Positions 28,826-34,643 of a DNA stretch of 40,632 nucleotides are shown one piece after another. The stretch is from a virus: positions 1 to 40,632 of the IMG/VR virus record IMGVR_UViG_3300046543_000205; one strand, 5' to 3'. The notes below the pieces were generated by a model. It saw nothing but the letters and a program-made list of their open reading frames with translations. It searched no databases and was not told the DNA's origin. The position numbers and the translations under genes were made by a program. Within the stretch, counting starts at the first letter, position 1, and every line of letters begins with the position of its first letter.

Positions 28826-29248
28826 ATGCACTGTTACGAGCGTCCAACCGTGACCATCGGCTTGGACGTGGCAACCCTGTGCCCGGACGAGACCCGTCCG
28901 ACGCAATGGGAGTGGACGCCGTGCCGACAGGTACAGCCTGTGCAGGAGTACGTCTACACGCCAGAAGAGCTCTGCCGGGTCATGAGGCACTACGGCGAGC
29001 TTGTCAGCATGGAACTACGCCCGACTAGCTACCCCCGGTTCCGCCTGATCGCGCGAGGAAACTTCACCGGCCGCCCGCTGGCTACGGGGGAGTGGGTGTG
29101 GAACGCCAACTGTGGGAAGTACGAACCGCACGGGGAACTGTGGCTCACCATCCCGCCCGTGCACGAGTGGCCCGAGGAGGTGTTGCGGGCGCAGTCGGCA
29201 CGGAGCGGCCAGAAGATCGAGCCGTGTAAGGGCTGTGTAGCGACGTAG
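28826..29248 (+). CDS. Accessory protein of unknown function
   Basis: 140 residues from ATG 28826 with GAGGAGTGG about nine bases upstream. YVYTPEELCRVMRHYGELVS is followed by a beta-rich C-terminal half (FRLIARGNFTGRPLATGEWV) and a cysteine end (EPCKGCVAT). Looks soluble. No family recognised. The AT-rich upstream region suggests independent control. Confidence 0.7.
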   Translation: MHCYERPTVTIGLDVATLCPDETRPTQWEWTPCRQVQPVQEYVYTPEELCRVMRHYGELVSMELRPTSYPRFRLIARGNFTGRPLATGEWVWNANCGKYEPHGELWLTIPPVHEWPEEVLRAQSARSGQKIEPCKGCVAT

Positions 29249-29468
29249 CGCGCCACCCCGGCCCAACCGTCCACCCCTGCCGCCACAGGGCGTGTACGGG
29301 CCCGCTGGCGCCCCTGTAGGGCCGTTGGGGGGTCGTAACCCACTTGGGTGATTGCGTAGACGTGGCCGGATTCGTGCTCCTACCATGTGCAGTACCACCA
29401 GTGCTGCGGGTGATCTTGACGGCCCGTCAGCTCTGGGGGATCAACTACACAGACCTCAAGGGGACCGC
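29249..29468. other. Intergenic stretch without a clear gene
   Basis: 220 bases. It contains GGGCCCGCTGGCGCCCC-type stems and a short palindrome ACCCA-CT-TGGGT near 29337. No convincing coding pattern or promoter. An in-frame ATG at 29385 could lengthen the next gene, but has no ribosome site. Confidence 0.35.
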
Positions 29469-29753
29469 ATGCCACTGCCAGTGGTGAGGCGGAGAAGGCC
29501 ACTTGACCCGGACGCTTCGGCGGCTGGTCAAGTGGATTCTCCGAGTAGTAGCCAGAATCCCGAACGACCGGCCGCCATTTCCGTGCCCGCGCGACGGCGC
29601 GACAAGGCCACCCCCGAAGCCTTCAAAGCCATGCGCGCTGACTACCTCAAGGGTGAGGCGGAGCGGCGGGCCAGGGGCTACCGCTACGTGTGCCCGGCGT
29701 GCAGCCACTCCCACCCGGTGGGGGAGGAGGTGCAGGAGCGTGACGCAGCCTGA
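29469..29753 (+). CDS. Small zinc-knuckle protein
   Basis: 94 residues from ATG 29469, five bases after AAGGGGA. A basic, low-complexity N-terminus (RRRRPLDPDASA, PARRRDKATPEAFKAMRADY) leads to a C-terminal YVCPACSHSHPVGEEV with CxxC and His residues that could bind zinc. Function unknown. It overlaps the next gene by 14 bases. Confidence 0.6.
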   Translation: MPLPVVRRRRPLDPDASAAGQVDSPSSSQNPERPAAISVPARRRDKATPEAFKAMRADYLKGEAERRARGYRYVCPACSHSHPVGEEVQERDAA

Positions 29754-29910
29754 GCCTGAGTGCCCGTCGTGCGGGTGGTTGGACGCCCTAGCGGCGCGCC
29801 TGGTGGCCCCCGATGGGGAGTACCGGGATGAGTCGGCCCTTGCGGACGTAAGGGTGTTGCGCAAGCGGCACGAACCGGAGTGCTCGAACCCGCGCGGGGG
29901 TGCCGAGTGA
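29740..29910 (+). CDS. Small zinc-knuckle protein
   Basis: 56 residues from GTG 29740 (GGAGGAGG upstream). CPSCGWLDALAARL at the start and HEPECSN at the end can form a CCHC zinc site. Its stop overlaps the next GTG (GTGA). Confidence 0.62.
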   Translation: MTQPEPECPSCGWLDALAARLVAPDGEYRDESALADVRVLRKRHEPECSNPRGGAE

Positions 29911-30092
29911 GCGACCCCGACGGCCCGGAGTACCTGGCTCCCGCGTGGACGTATGCCTTGGGTGGCCCTAGTCCAGAGCCGGACGACCAGGACGACCAGC
30001 CCGACCCGGCCCCGGAGTTGGAGCCCGTGCCGGAGTCCGACACCATGCGACGACTGCGGGAGCAGATGGCCCGCTTCCGGCACCAGCACTAG
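29907..30092 (+). CDS. Small acidic protein
   Basis: 61 residues from GTG 29907. Strongly acidic and Pro-rich (PEPDDQDDQPDPAPELEPVP), then a helical basic end (MRRLREQMARFRHQH). Likely disordered; unknown role. Confidence 0.55.
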   Translation: MSDPDGPEYLAPAWTYALGGPSPEPDDQDDQPDPAPELEPVPESDTMRRLREQMARFRHQH

Positions 30093-30105
30093 GAGAGACG
30101 ACACC

Positions 30106-30243
30106 ATGCCCGTGAACCACAACCGCTCGCAGGTCGGCTACTTCGACGCCCACCCGCCCCGGGACGCGTACGCCAAGGCCGCTGAGCCCGCGACGGAGAC
30201 CACCGAGCCCGAGCCCGCCGAGCCGGAGCAGGAGACTGCGTGA
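30106..30243 (+). CDS. Mini-protein, Glu/Pro-rich
   Basis: 45 residues from ATG 30106 with AGGAGAG. RSQVGYFDAHPPRDAYAKAA, then a Glu/Pro tail. Probably disordered. Its stop overlaps the next GTG. Confidence 0.5.
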   Translation: MPVNHNRSQVGYFDAHPPRDAYAKAAEPATETTEPEPAEPEQETA

Positions 30244-30413
30244 CCATACCGGCGCCGTGCCCCAAGTGCGGCGGTACAAAGGTGCAGTTGGGGATGAAGG
30301 TCGTCCTGCGGACCAATCCTGACGGAACGCAGGTGCCGGACACCGAACCCACGACGGAGACCTGTTCCGGCTGTGGCGGTACGGGATTCAGCGGGCACCT
30401 GTTCGTCATGTAG
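30240..30413 (+). CDS. Small zinc-ribbon protein
   Basis: 57 residues from GTG 30240. CPKCGGTKVQLG and CSGCGGTGFSG make a four-cysteine zinc ribbon of the DnaJ-like type. Last gene of the mini-gene run, followed by a terminator. Confidence 0.62.
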   Translation: MTIPAPCPKCGGTKVQLGMKVVLRTNPDGTQVPDTEPTTETCSGCGGTGFSGHLFVM

Positions 30414-30426
30414 GACCCCCGAAACG

Positions 30427-30470
30427 GCCCCGTCCGTGCGTCGTCCCCCGTGGCGCATGGGCGGGGCTTT
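30427..30470 (+). terminator. Intrinsic terminator
   Basis: GCCCCG..CC..GCG pairs with CGC..GG..CGGGGC, followed by TTT. It isolates the DUF402 gene from the genes before it. Confidence 0.68.
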
Positions 30471-30489
30471 CGCGTGGGATGCTCCCGGC

Positions 30490-31128
30490 ATGAACCTTGA
30501 GCCCGGAACCGTTGTCAGATGGCATTTCCGCTTTGGCGGTCAGACAAGCGTGGTGGTCCCTCTGAGGGTCGTTCAGGAGACCGCAGAGGGTCTTTACCTC
30601 TGGGTGGCCGGTAACTCGCCAGCGTGGCGCGCAGAGCTTCCCAAGGGGGTGCATCTGCGGGACATAGACCCTGCCGACCGGCCGCCCGGCGGCTACCCGT
30701 TGAAGCCGGGGACTTGGTTCCCCGACAGCGCGCTGATCTACCAACCGCACGGGGTTGGGGGAGTGGACCACGCGGTGTGGTGGCGGTTCGACCTAGAGCA
30801 CCGGTTTACGGGCTGGTACGTGAACCTTGAGCACCGAACGCGAATCGGCGCGGATATCCACGTGGCCGACCTTGAACTAGACCTGACTGTCCGGCCGGAT
30901 GGGGCGTGGGAATGGAAGGACGAAGCCTCGTTCATTGCCAAGACCGGCCACCCTACGTATTGGACGACCGAACAGGCTGCCGCAATCCGGGCGGAAGGTG
31001 AGCGGCTGGTCAAGCTCGCAACGGAGCGGGCGTTCCCGTTCGATGGCTCCCGCACCGACTTCCGGCCCCCGGCTGAGTGGATCGTCCCAAACCTGCCCGC
31101 GCACCCCGGTATGGGCAGCCGGACATGA
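30490..31128 (+). CDS. DUF402-family protein
   Basis: 212 residues from ATG 30490. The block VWWRFDLEHRFTGWYVNLEH with DLELDLTVRPDGAWEWKDEA is the DUF402 signature; relatives include FomD and a B. subtilis nucleoside-diphosphate hydrolase, so it may act on nucleotides. No ribosome site precedes it, and a weak -10-like TGGGAT ends nine bases upstream, so the mRNA may be leaderless. It is closed in by terminators on both sides next to attP, the layout of a cargo (moron) gene that could be expressed in the lysogen. Confidence 0.75.
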   Translation: MNLEPGTVVRWHFRFGGQTSVVVPLRVVQETAEGLYLWVAGNSPAWRAELPKGVHLRDIDPADRPPGGYPLKPGTWFPDSALIYQPHGVGGVDHAVWWRFDLEHRFTGWYVNLEHRTRIGADIHVADLELDLTVRPDGAWEWKDEASFIAKTGHPTYWTTEQAAAIRAEGERLVKLATERAFPFDGSRTDFRPPAEWIVPNLPAHPGMGSRT

Positions 31129-31130
31129 CG

Positions 31131-31164
31131 AAGCCCCGCTCACTCCACTGTGGGCGGGGCTTTC
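31131..31164. terminator. Bidirectional terminator
   Basis: AAGCCCCGC and GCGGGGCTT form a 9-bp stem. A T-run follows on the + strand; the AA before the stem gives a shorter one on the minus strand. It serves the DUF402 gene and the converging minus-strand genes. Confidence 0.8.
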
Positions 31165-31171
31165 TGCTGGG

Positions 31172-31324
31172 CTAAGCGCACTGCGGGCACTGGCACGGGG
31201 GCCACGCCTGCCGGTTCATGTCGAACGGCTCAGCGGTCACGCCGGAATGCTCGCGTATCTCCGTGTGCGCGTACTGCTGGCCGGTCTCGCTGATCTGGTA
31301 GGTACGAATGGTGATGCCGGGCAA
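31172..31324 (-). CDS. Minus-strand small protein with Cys-rich end
   Basis: 50 residues read on the minus strand from TTG (31324), about nine bases after GGAGGG. PGITIRTYQISETGQQYAHT, then EIREHSGVTAEPFDMNRQAW and a CQCPQC end that could bind metal. Second gene of a short minus-strand pair. The non-ATG start makes the exact N-terminus uncertain. Confidence 0.55.
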   Translation of the reverse strand: MPGITIRTYQISETGQQYAHTEIREHSGVTAEPFDMNRQAWPPCQCPQCA

Positions 31325-31372
31325 ACCGCTGTCATCCCTCCGGTTGAATGTTGTACATGGGCCAACCGGCGA

Positions 31373-31555
31373 TCAGCCGGAGGCATTCCCGCTGGCCGGA
31401 TACAGGTAGAGGAATACCGCCCACCCGCGTCCCCATTTGCGCAGTCCTACGCGCTCCGGCCGACCCATATTGGTGAGGGTGCGGGCCATGTCCCGGAGCT
31501 GGTCGATTGCCTCACGCCGGGACAGGCACCCGGTCACGCGTCGTACCTCGTTCAT
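31373..31555 (-). CDS. Minus-strand small basic protein
   Basis: 60 residues on the minus strand from ATG 31555, preceded by GGAAG; another ATG lies three codons upstream (31564). MNEVRRVTGCLSRREAIDQL, then RDMARTLTNMGRPERVGLRK and WGRGWAVFLYLYP. Basic, with a helix and a strand-rich end. First gene downstream of the minus-strand promoter at 31635-31662. Unknown function; placement beside attP suggests expression in the lysogen. Confidence 0.62.
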   Translation of the reverse strand: MNEVRRVTGCLSRREAIDQLRDMARTLTNMGRPERVGLRKWGRGWAVFLYLYPASGNASG

Positions 31556-31612
31556 GGCTTCCACGCTAGGGCGTGTGCCCGCTGAGCACGTCCTACCAGG
31601 GGCTGAACGGGG

Positions 31613-31669
31613 TCACAGTCGGGTGTCGTCGATGATCACAATGGGGCGTCCTTGCAGGTCAACGCCCAT
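31613..31669 (-). CDS. Possible 18-residue minus-strand peptide or gene remnant
   Basis: ATG at 31669 (minus strand): MGVDLQGRPIVIIDDTRL. It overlaps the minus-strand promoter and has no ribosome site. The sequence reads like the end of a real protein, so it may be a remnant cut off near attP. Tentative. Confidence 0.28.
   Translation of the reverse strand: MGVDLQGRPIVIIDDTRL
31635..31662 (-). promoter_or_regulatory. Minus-strand host-type promoter
   Basis: On the minus strand TTGACC, 16 bases, TGTGAT. The start would be near 31628, upstream of the two minus-strand genes. Confidence 0.5.
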
Positions 31670-31691
31670 CGTGTGGGTGGGTTGACTTCGC

Positions 31692-31711
31692 AAGTAACCT
31701 TTGAGTTACTT
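31692..31711. other. attP core, phiC31-like
   Basis: A perfect palindrome with AAGTAAC and GTTACTT around CTTTGA. It shares GTAACCTTTGAGTT with the phiC31 attP as I remember it, whose crossover is at the central TT. It lies directly upstream of the integrase, as in phiC31. The flanks differ from phiC31 (no CCAACTGGGG arms). Confidence 0.75.
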
Positions 31712-31729
31712 ACTGAAGGGGACTACGCT
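31701..31729 (+). promoter_or_regulatory. Integrase promoter overlapping attP
   Basis: TTGAGT (31701-31706), a 17-base spacer and TACGCT (31724-31729). Transcription would begin about 31736, at the integrase ATG 31737, giving a nearly leaderless mRNA. The -35 box begins at the attP crossover dinucleotide. Confidence 0.5.
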
Positions 31730-31736
31730 TCCCACC

Positions 31737-33479
31737 ATGGCGACACCAGGGGCGATCAGGGGCATGAACACACACGCGGCAGTCTATACGCGGCAGTCTG
31801 AGGGCCGGGAAAACCAGTCGGAAGCTTCCACCGAAGACCAGCGGGACCGGTCGGAAGACCGCGCGAGAACTCTTGGCGCGACCAGCATCACCAAATACGA
31901 CGAAGAGCTAGGCACGTCGGCCTACGGCGGCAAGGCTCGCCCGGTATTTGAGCAGATGCTCACCGACTGCCGCGCCGGTCGAATCAACATGATCGTTGTG
32001 TACTACATCAGCCGCTTTTCGCGCGTTGACCCGCTAGACGCTATCCCCGTCGTCTCGGAGTTGCTGAACCTTGGCGTAACCATCGTGAGCGTGAATGAGG
32101 GGCAGTTCCGCAAGGGCAACCTTATGGACCTCATTCACCTGATCATGCGCCTTGACGCTGCTCACCAGGAAAGCCGAAACAAGAGCGTTGCCGTTACCGG
32201 CGCAAAGAAGATGGCCCGGGAATTGGGCGGCTACACGGGCGGAAAAGCACCCTACGGGTTCAAGCTGGAACCGCACACCGTCACCCGCGAGAACGGGCGG
32301 CCAATCGTTATCCAGAAGCTCGCCATTGAGGAATCCGAAGCGGCTGTTATCCGGCAGATCACTGCCGAAATCGTCGCGCAGCGCCCCGGGGAGGGCGGAT
32401 GGTTCGGCAGTGACGGAGCATCCGTTACCGGCATTGCAGCCAAGTTGGACGCCCAAGGAATCCCGACGCGTGGGCAGACGGTAGGAAAGAAGTTCAGCGA
32501 AAGCCGGTGGGCGGCTCAAATGCTCCGCCGTGTGCTTAAGGACCCCCGCACCGCTGGCTACGGGGCAGAGCCGCAATACAGCACCCGCAAGGACGGGAAG
32601 CCGGGAACGACCGTCACCGGGTACAAGCTAGTGCGCGACCCGGACACCATGATGCCGGTCATGATGCACCCTGAGATCATCCCGCCGGAGCAATGGCACG
32701 CAGTCCAGGCGTGGCTAGAGACGCGCACCCGGACCGGCGAGCGGATCGACCGGGGGCAATCCCTGGTGACCGGTCTTGGCATGGCGTTCTGCGAATGCGG
32801 GGCGAGCGTCAAGACTCACGGAATGAAGAGTCGGCACGGCACCCAATACCAGCAATACCGCTGTTCTCGCGTCCACCCGGAACCGGGAAAGCACGCGGGG
32901 AACGTGTCGATTTCGCAGACAGCGCTTGACGACTACGTGGCCCGCCGTGTGTTCGCGCTGATTCAGAATGCCGGTGGCGACCCGGACACGCACGACGTGT
33001 TGCAGGAAGCGGCACGGCGGTTCGGCAGGACGACTGAACGGCCGGACGTGGCCGCTGAGCGCTCCCGGATAGTGACCGAGCGGGCGGAAGTCGTGGCAGC
33101 GCTTGAGGAGCTGTACGACGAACGCGACGCAGGGGGGTTCAGGACGTCCGTAGGCCGCACGAGGTTCCTCCGGTCCGAACAGACCCTGTCAGACCGCCTG
33201 ATGGCCGTTGAGGCCCGTCTAGGGGACCTTGACGAAGCGGAGGTTCCGGCGCTCCCGCTGGGGGAGTGGGTCAGGGACGACGACGCAGGGGCGGACCCGA
33301 TCGGCCCGGGGTCGTGGTGGCACGGTGCCAGCGTGGTGGAGCGGCGCGCGTTCCTGCGGCTGTTCGTTGAGCGCATCACGCTGTACAAGGCACCCCACCA
33401 GGGCGGCCAGAAGCGCACGCCGGACGAGATGGCCCGACGCGTTCGGGTCGAGTGGGTACACACCCCGACGGAGGAGTAA
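31737..33479 (+). CDS. int: Large serine integrase (phiC31 type)
   Basis: 580 residues from ATG 31737. Another in-frame ATG (31764) puts the catalytic Ser at position 12, as in phiC31; the TTG at 31701 lies in attP and is unlikely. Catalytic motif VYTRQSEGREN, then YISRFSRVDPLDAIPVVSEL and MDLIHLIMRLDAAHQESRNK define the resolvase domain. The recombinase domain follows (GGKAPYGFKLEPH; RVLKDPRTAGYG), then the zinc ribbon CECGASVKTHG...YRCSR and a coiled coil (ERAEVVAALEELYDERDAGG) that controls direction. It joins attP to a host attB; excision needs the Gp3-like factor. C-terminal end is shorter than phiC31's. Confidence 0.95.
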   Translation: MATPGAIRGMNTHAAVYTRQSEGRENQSEASTEDQRDRSEDRARTLGATSITKYDEELGTSAYGGKARPVFEQMLTDCRAGRINMIVVYYISRFSRVDPLDAIPVVSELLNLGVTIVSVNEGQFRKGNLMDLIHLIMRLDAAHQESRNKSVAVTGAKKMARELGGYTGGKAPYGFKLEPHTVTRENGRPIVIQKLAIEESEAAVIRQITAEIVAQRPGEGGWFGSDGASVTGIAAKLDAQGIPTRGQTVGKKFSESRWAAQMLRRVLKDPRTAGYGAEPQYSTRKDGKPGTTVTGYKLVRDPDTMMPVMMHPEIIPPEQWHAVQAWLETRTRTGERIDRGQSLVTGLGMAFCECGASVKTHGMKSRHGTQYQQYRCSRVHPEPGKHAGNVSISQTALDDYVARRVFALIQNAGGDPDTHDVLQEAARRFGRTTERPDVAAERSRIVTERAEVVAALEELYDERDAGGFRTSVGRTRFLRSEQTLSDRLMAVEARLGDLDEAEVPALPLGEWVRDDDAGADPIGPGSWWHGASVVERRAFLRLFVERITLYKAPHQGGQKRTPDEMARRVRVEWVHTPTEE

Positions 33480-33506
33480 AGTAAGGCTTGCCTAACCTAG
33501 TTAAGA

Positions 33507-33534
33507 GGCGGTCACGCAAAGTGGCCGCCTTTTG
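33507..33534 (+). terminator. Intrinsic terminator after integrase
   Basis: GGCGGTCAC pairs with GTGGCCGCC around GCAAA, then TTTT. Confidence 0.87.
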
Positions 33535-33586
33535 GCATGTCAGCGGGCAGAGGCGCGAGCTAAAGCCCGGATATTCGCTCTTGGGT

Positions 33587-33679
33587 GTGACGATGTGACG
33601 TTCGGATAGTTGTTTCTGGTATCCCAATGGAAATCCCACAAGCAAACCCAAACCGACCCTCCGTTCGTCACTCCGTCAC
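33587..33679 (+). repeat. 92-bp intergenic repeat element, copy B
   Basis: Matches copy A (15350-15441): same GTGACG doublet at the left, the 19-base core TGTTTCTGGTATCCCAATG, the AAATCC-ACAAG region, and CGTCACTCCGTCAC at the right. About three quarters of positions agree. It precedes promoter f by about 45 bases. Confidence 0.75.
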
Positions 33680-33707
33680 ACAGCCCTAGCGGCGGGCCCT
33701 CCCGCTG

Positions 33708-33757
33708 GGGAATGGCTTGCGCTCTGGGAATTCCTTGCTCTCTAGTATGTCCAGAGG
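33708..33757 (+). promoter_or_regulatory. Early promoter motif f with a degenerate tandem copy
   Basis: GGGAATTCCTTGCTCTCTAG at 33726 followed by CCAGAGG. Just before it GGGAATGGCTTGCGCTCT (33708-33725) is a degenerate second copy. It would drive the tRNA cluster and perhaps the HNH genes. Confidence 0.7.
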
Positions 33758-33762
33758 CGGGA

Positions 33763-33828
33763 GTGCCGCGCACCAACGACTACCGCTTACGGCGGACCGA
33801 GCGCCCGCCCACAAAAGACCCCCGCTAG
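33763..33828 (+). CDS. Possible 21-residue leader peptide with a TTA codon
   Basis: GTG at 33763 to TAG at 33826: MPRTNDYRLRRTERPPTKDP. It contains TTA (Leu), the rare Streptomyces codon read by bldA tRNA. The ribosome site is weak (GAGGCGGGA). Could be chance. Confidence 0.2.
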   Translation: MPRTNDYRLRRTERPPTKDPR

Positions 33829-33883
33829 CGATCCCACGTAGACGCTCTCTCCCGTCCGTGGTTCTGAGCGCTAGCGGGCATTT

Positions 33884-33956
33884 GCCCCTGTAGCTCAGTT
33901 GGTAGAGCGCCGATTTCGTAATTCGGATGTGGTGGGTTCGAATCCTGCCAGGGGCC
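33884..33956 (+). tRNA. tRNA-Thr (CGT)
   Basis: Acceptor GCCCCTG/CAGGGGC, D-stem GCTC/GAGC, anticodon loop TTCGTAA with CGT, T-arm with TTCGAAT. The last anticodon-stem pair is T-T. CCA is not encoded. It reads ACG. phiC31 also has a tRNA-Thr gene. Confidence 0.85.
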
Positions 33957-34017
33957 CGCGCGCAGCAGCAAGGTACCGAGGTTCACGCCGGGGTCTGTAT
34001 CGAAAGCCTTGTACATT

Positions 34018-34095
34018 TTGCCTGTAGCTCAGTCTGGTTAGAGCTCTCGCCTGATACGCGAGCGGTCACGGGTTCAAATCCCGTCGGGCGAACCA
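34018..34095 (+). tRNA. tRNA-Ile (GAT)
   Basis: Acceptor TTGCCTG/CGGGCGA (with G-T pairs), anticodon stem CTCGC/GCGAG, loop CTGATAC with GAT, T-arm ACGGG/CCCGT. Encoded ACCA end, unlike its neighbours. It reads ATC and ATT. Confidence 0.88.
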
Positions 34096-34165
34096 AGCCG
34101 GATAGCAACCGGGAAAGCTACGGAAGTCAGCGTAGACAGAATGGCGGATAGCGACCGCATCCAAG

Positions 34166-34234
34166 TTGCCTGTAGCTCAGCGGTAGAGCAGCCCCCGGGT
34201 GGGTTGGCCGTGGGTTCGAATCCCACCAGGCAAA
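34166..34234 (+). tRNA. tRNA-like gene with shortened anticodon arm (Pro?)
   Basis: Acceptor TTGCCTG/CAGGCAA, D-stem GCTC/GAGC and T-arm GTGGG/CCCAC are perfect, but only 20 bases separate D and T stems (22-23 expected). The best anticodon arm is AGCCC/GGGTT with the six-base loop CCGGGT, without U33. GGG or CGG would suggest proline. May be degenerate. Confidence 0.55.
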
Positions 34235-34287
34235 CAAAGGGTCGCACCCTTGACGGGAATAAACCGGTGGCCACCGGGATTGCTCCG

Positions 34288-34359
34288 TCGGTCTCGTAGT
34301 TTAAGTGCTGAACTCCACCCTTCAAGGTGGCAGTGCCGGTGCAAACCCGGTCGAGACCC
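34288..34359 (+). tRNA. tRNA-like gene with six-base anticodon loop (Glu?)
   Basis: Acceptor GGTCTCG/CGAGACC, a weak D arm, anticodon stem CCACC/GGTGG with the six-base loop CTTCAA, T-stem GCCGG/CCGGT with the odd loop TGCAAAC. One more T in the loop would give TTC (Glu); read as it stands TCA or CAA are possible. Identity open. Confidence 0.55.
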
Positions 34360-34361
34360 CA

Positions 34362-34434
34362 TGGCGCGTAGCTCAGTCGGCAGAGCAGCGGATTGTTAAT
34401 CCGTGAGTCGCAGGTTCGATCCCTGCCGCGCCAG
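34362..34434 (+). tRNA. tRNA-Asn (GTT)
   Basis: Acceptor TGGCGCG/CGCGCCA, D-stem GCTC/GAGC, loop TTGTTAA with GTT, T-arm GCAGG/CCTGC with TTCGATC. CCA not encoded. Confidence 0.9.
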
Positions 34435-34438
34435 CAAT

Positions 34439-34512
34439 GGCCGCTTAGCCCAATTGGCAGAGGCGCGGGCCTTAGGTGCCCGAGGTTCCCGGTTCGAGTC
34501 CGGGAGCGGCTA
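34439..34512 (+). tRNA. tRNA-Leu-type (TAG) with short variable arm
   Basis: Acceptor GGCCGCT/AGCGGCT, anticodon stem CGGGC/GCCCG, loop CTTAGGT with TAG, T-arm CCCGG/CCGGG. It would read CTA, a codon seen often in this phage. The variable region is only about five bases, whereas bacterial tRNA-Leu has a long one. Confidence 0.8.
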
Positions 34513-34516
34513 CGGA

Positions 34517-34588
34517 ATCAGCAGCGACCCCGTAACGGGCTACGGGTGGCATGCACTCCACCATCCGGCAACTGCCGGGTCTGCTGAT
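34517..34588 (+). ncRNA. Structured four-way-junction RNA after the tRNAs
   Basis: An 8-bp outer stem ATCAGCAG/CTGCTGAT encloses three hairpins: CCCG-TAA-CGGG (34529-34539), GGTGG/CCACC (34545-34562, eight-base loop) and CCGGC-AACT-GCCGG (34565-34578). It resembles a cloverleaf without a TTC loop. It begins five bases after the last tRNA. Could be a processing signal, terminator or small RNA. Confidence 0.5.
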
Positions 34589-34596
34589 AACTTGAC

Positions 34597-34618
34597 CACC
34601 TACCAGCTCTGGTAGGTG
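34597..34618. promoter_or_regulatory. 22-bp inverted repeat 14 (CIR-like operator)
   Basis: Perfect CT copy between the structured RNA and the first HNH gene of the packaging end. Confidence 0.8.
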
Positions 34619-34643
34619 GTACGCGCGTGAGGGGTGGTCGGCA

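Noticed and set aside
31295-31304. CTGGTAGGTA half-site of the 22-bp repeat in the minus-strand gene
   Set aside because: Only one arm, within coding sequence, last base differs; treated as chance.
33479-33504. AAGGCTTGCCTAACCTA resembling an iron-regulator (IdeR/DmdR) box
   Set aside because: Only a partial match to the consensus, located after the integrase stop and before its terminator, where a repressor site would have little use.
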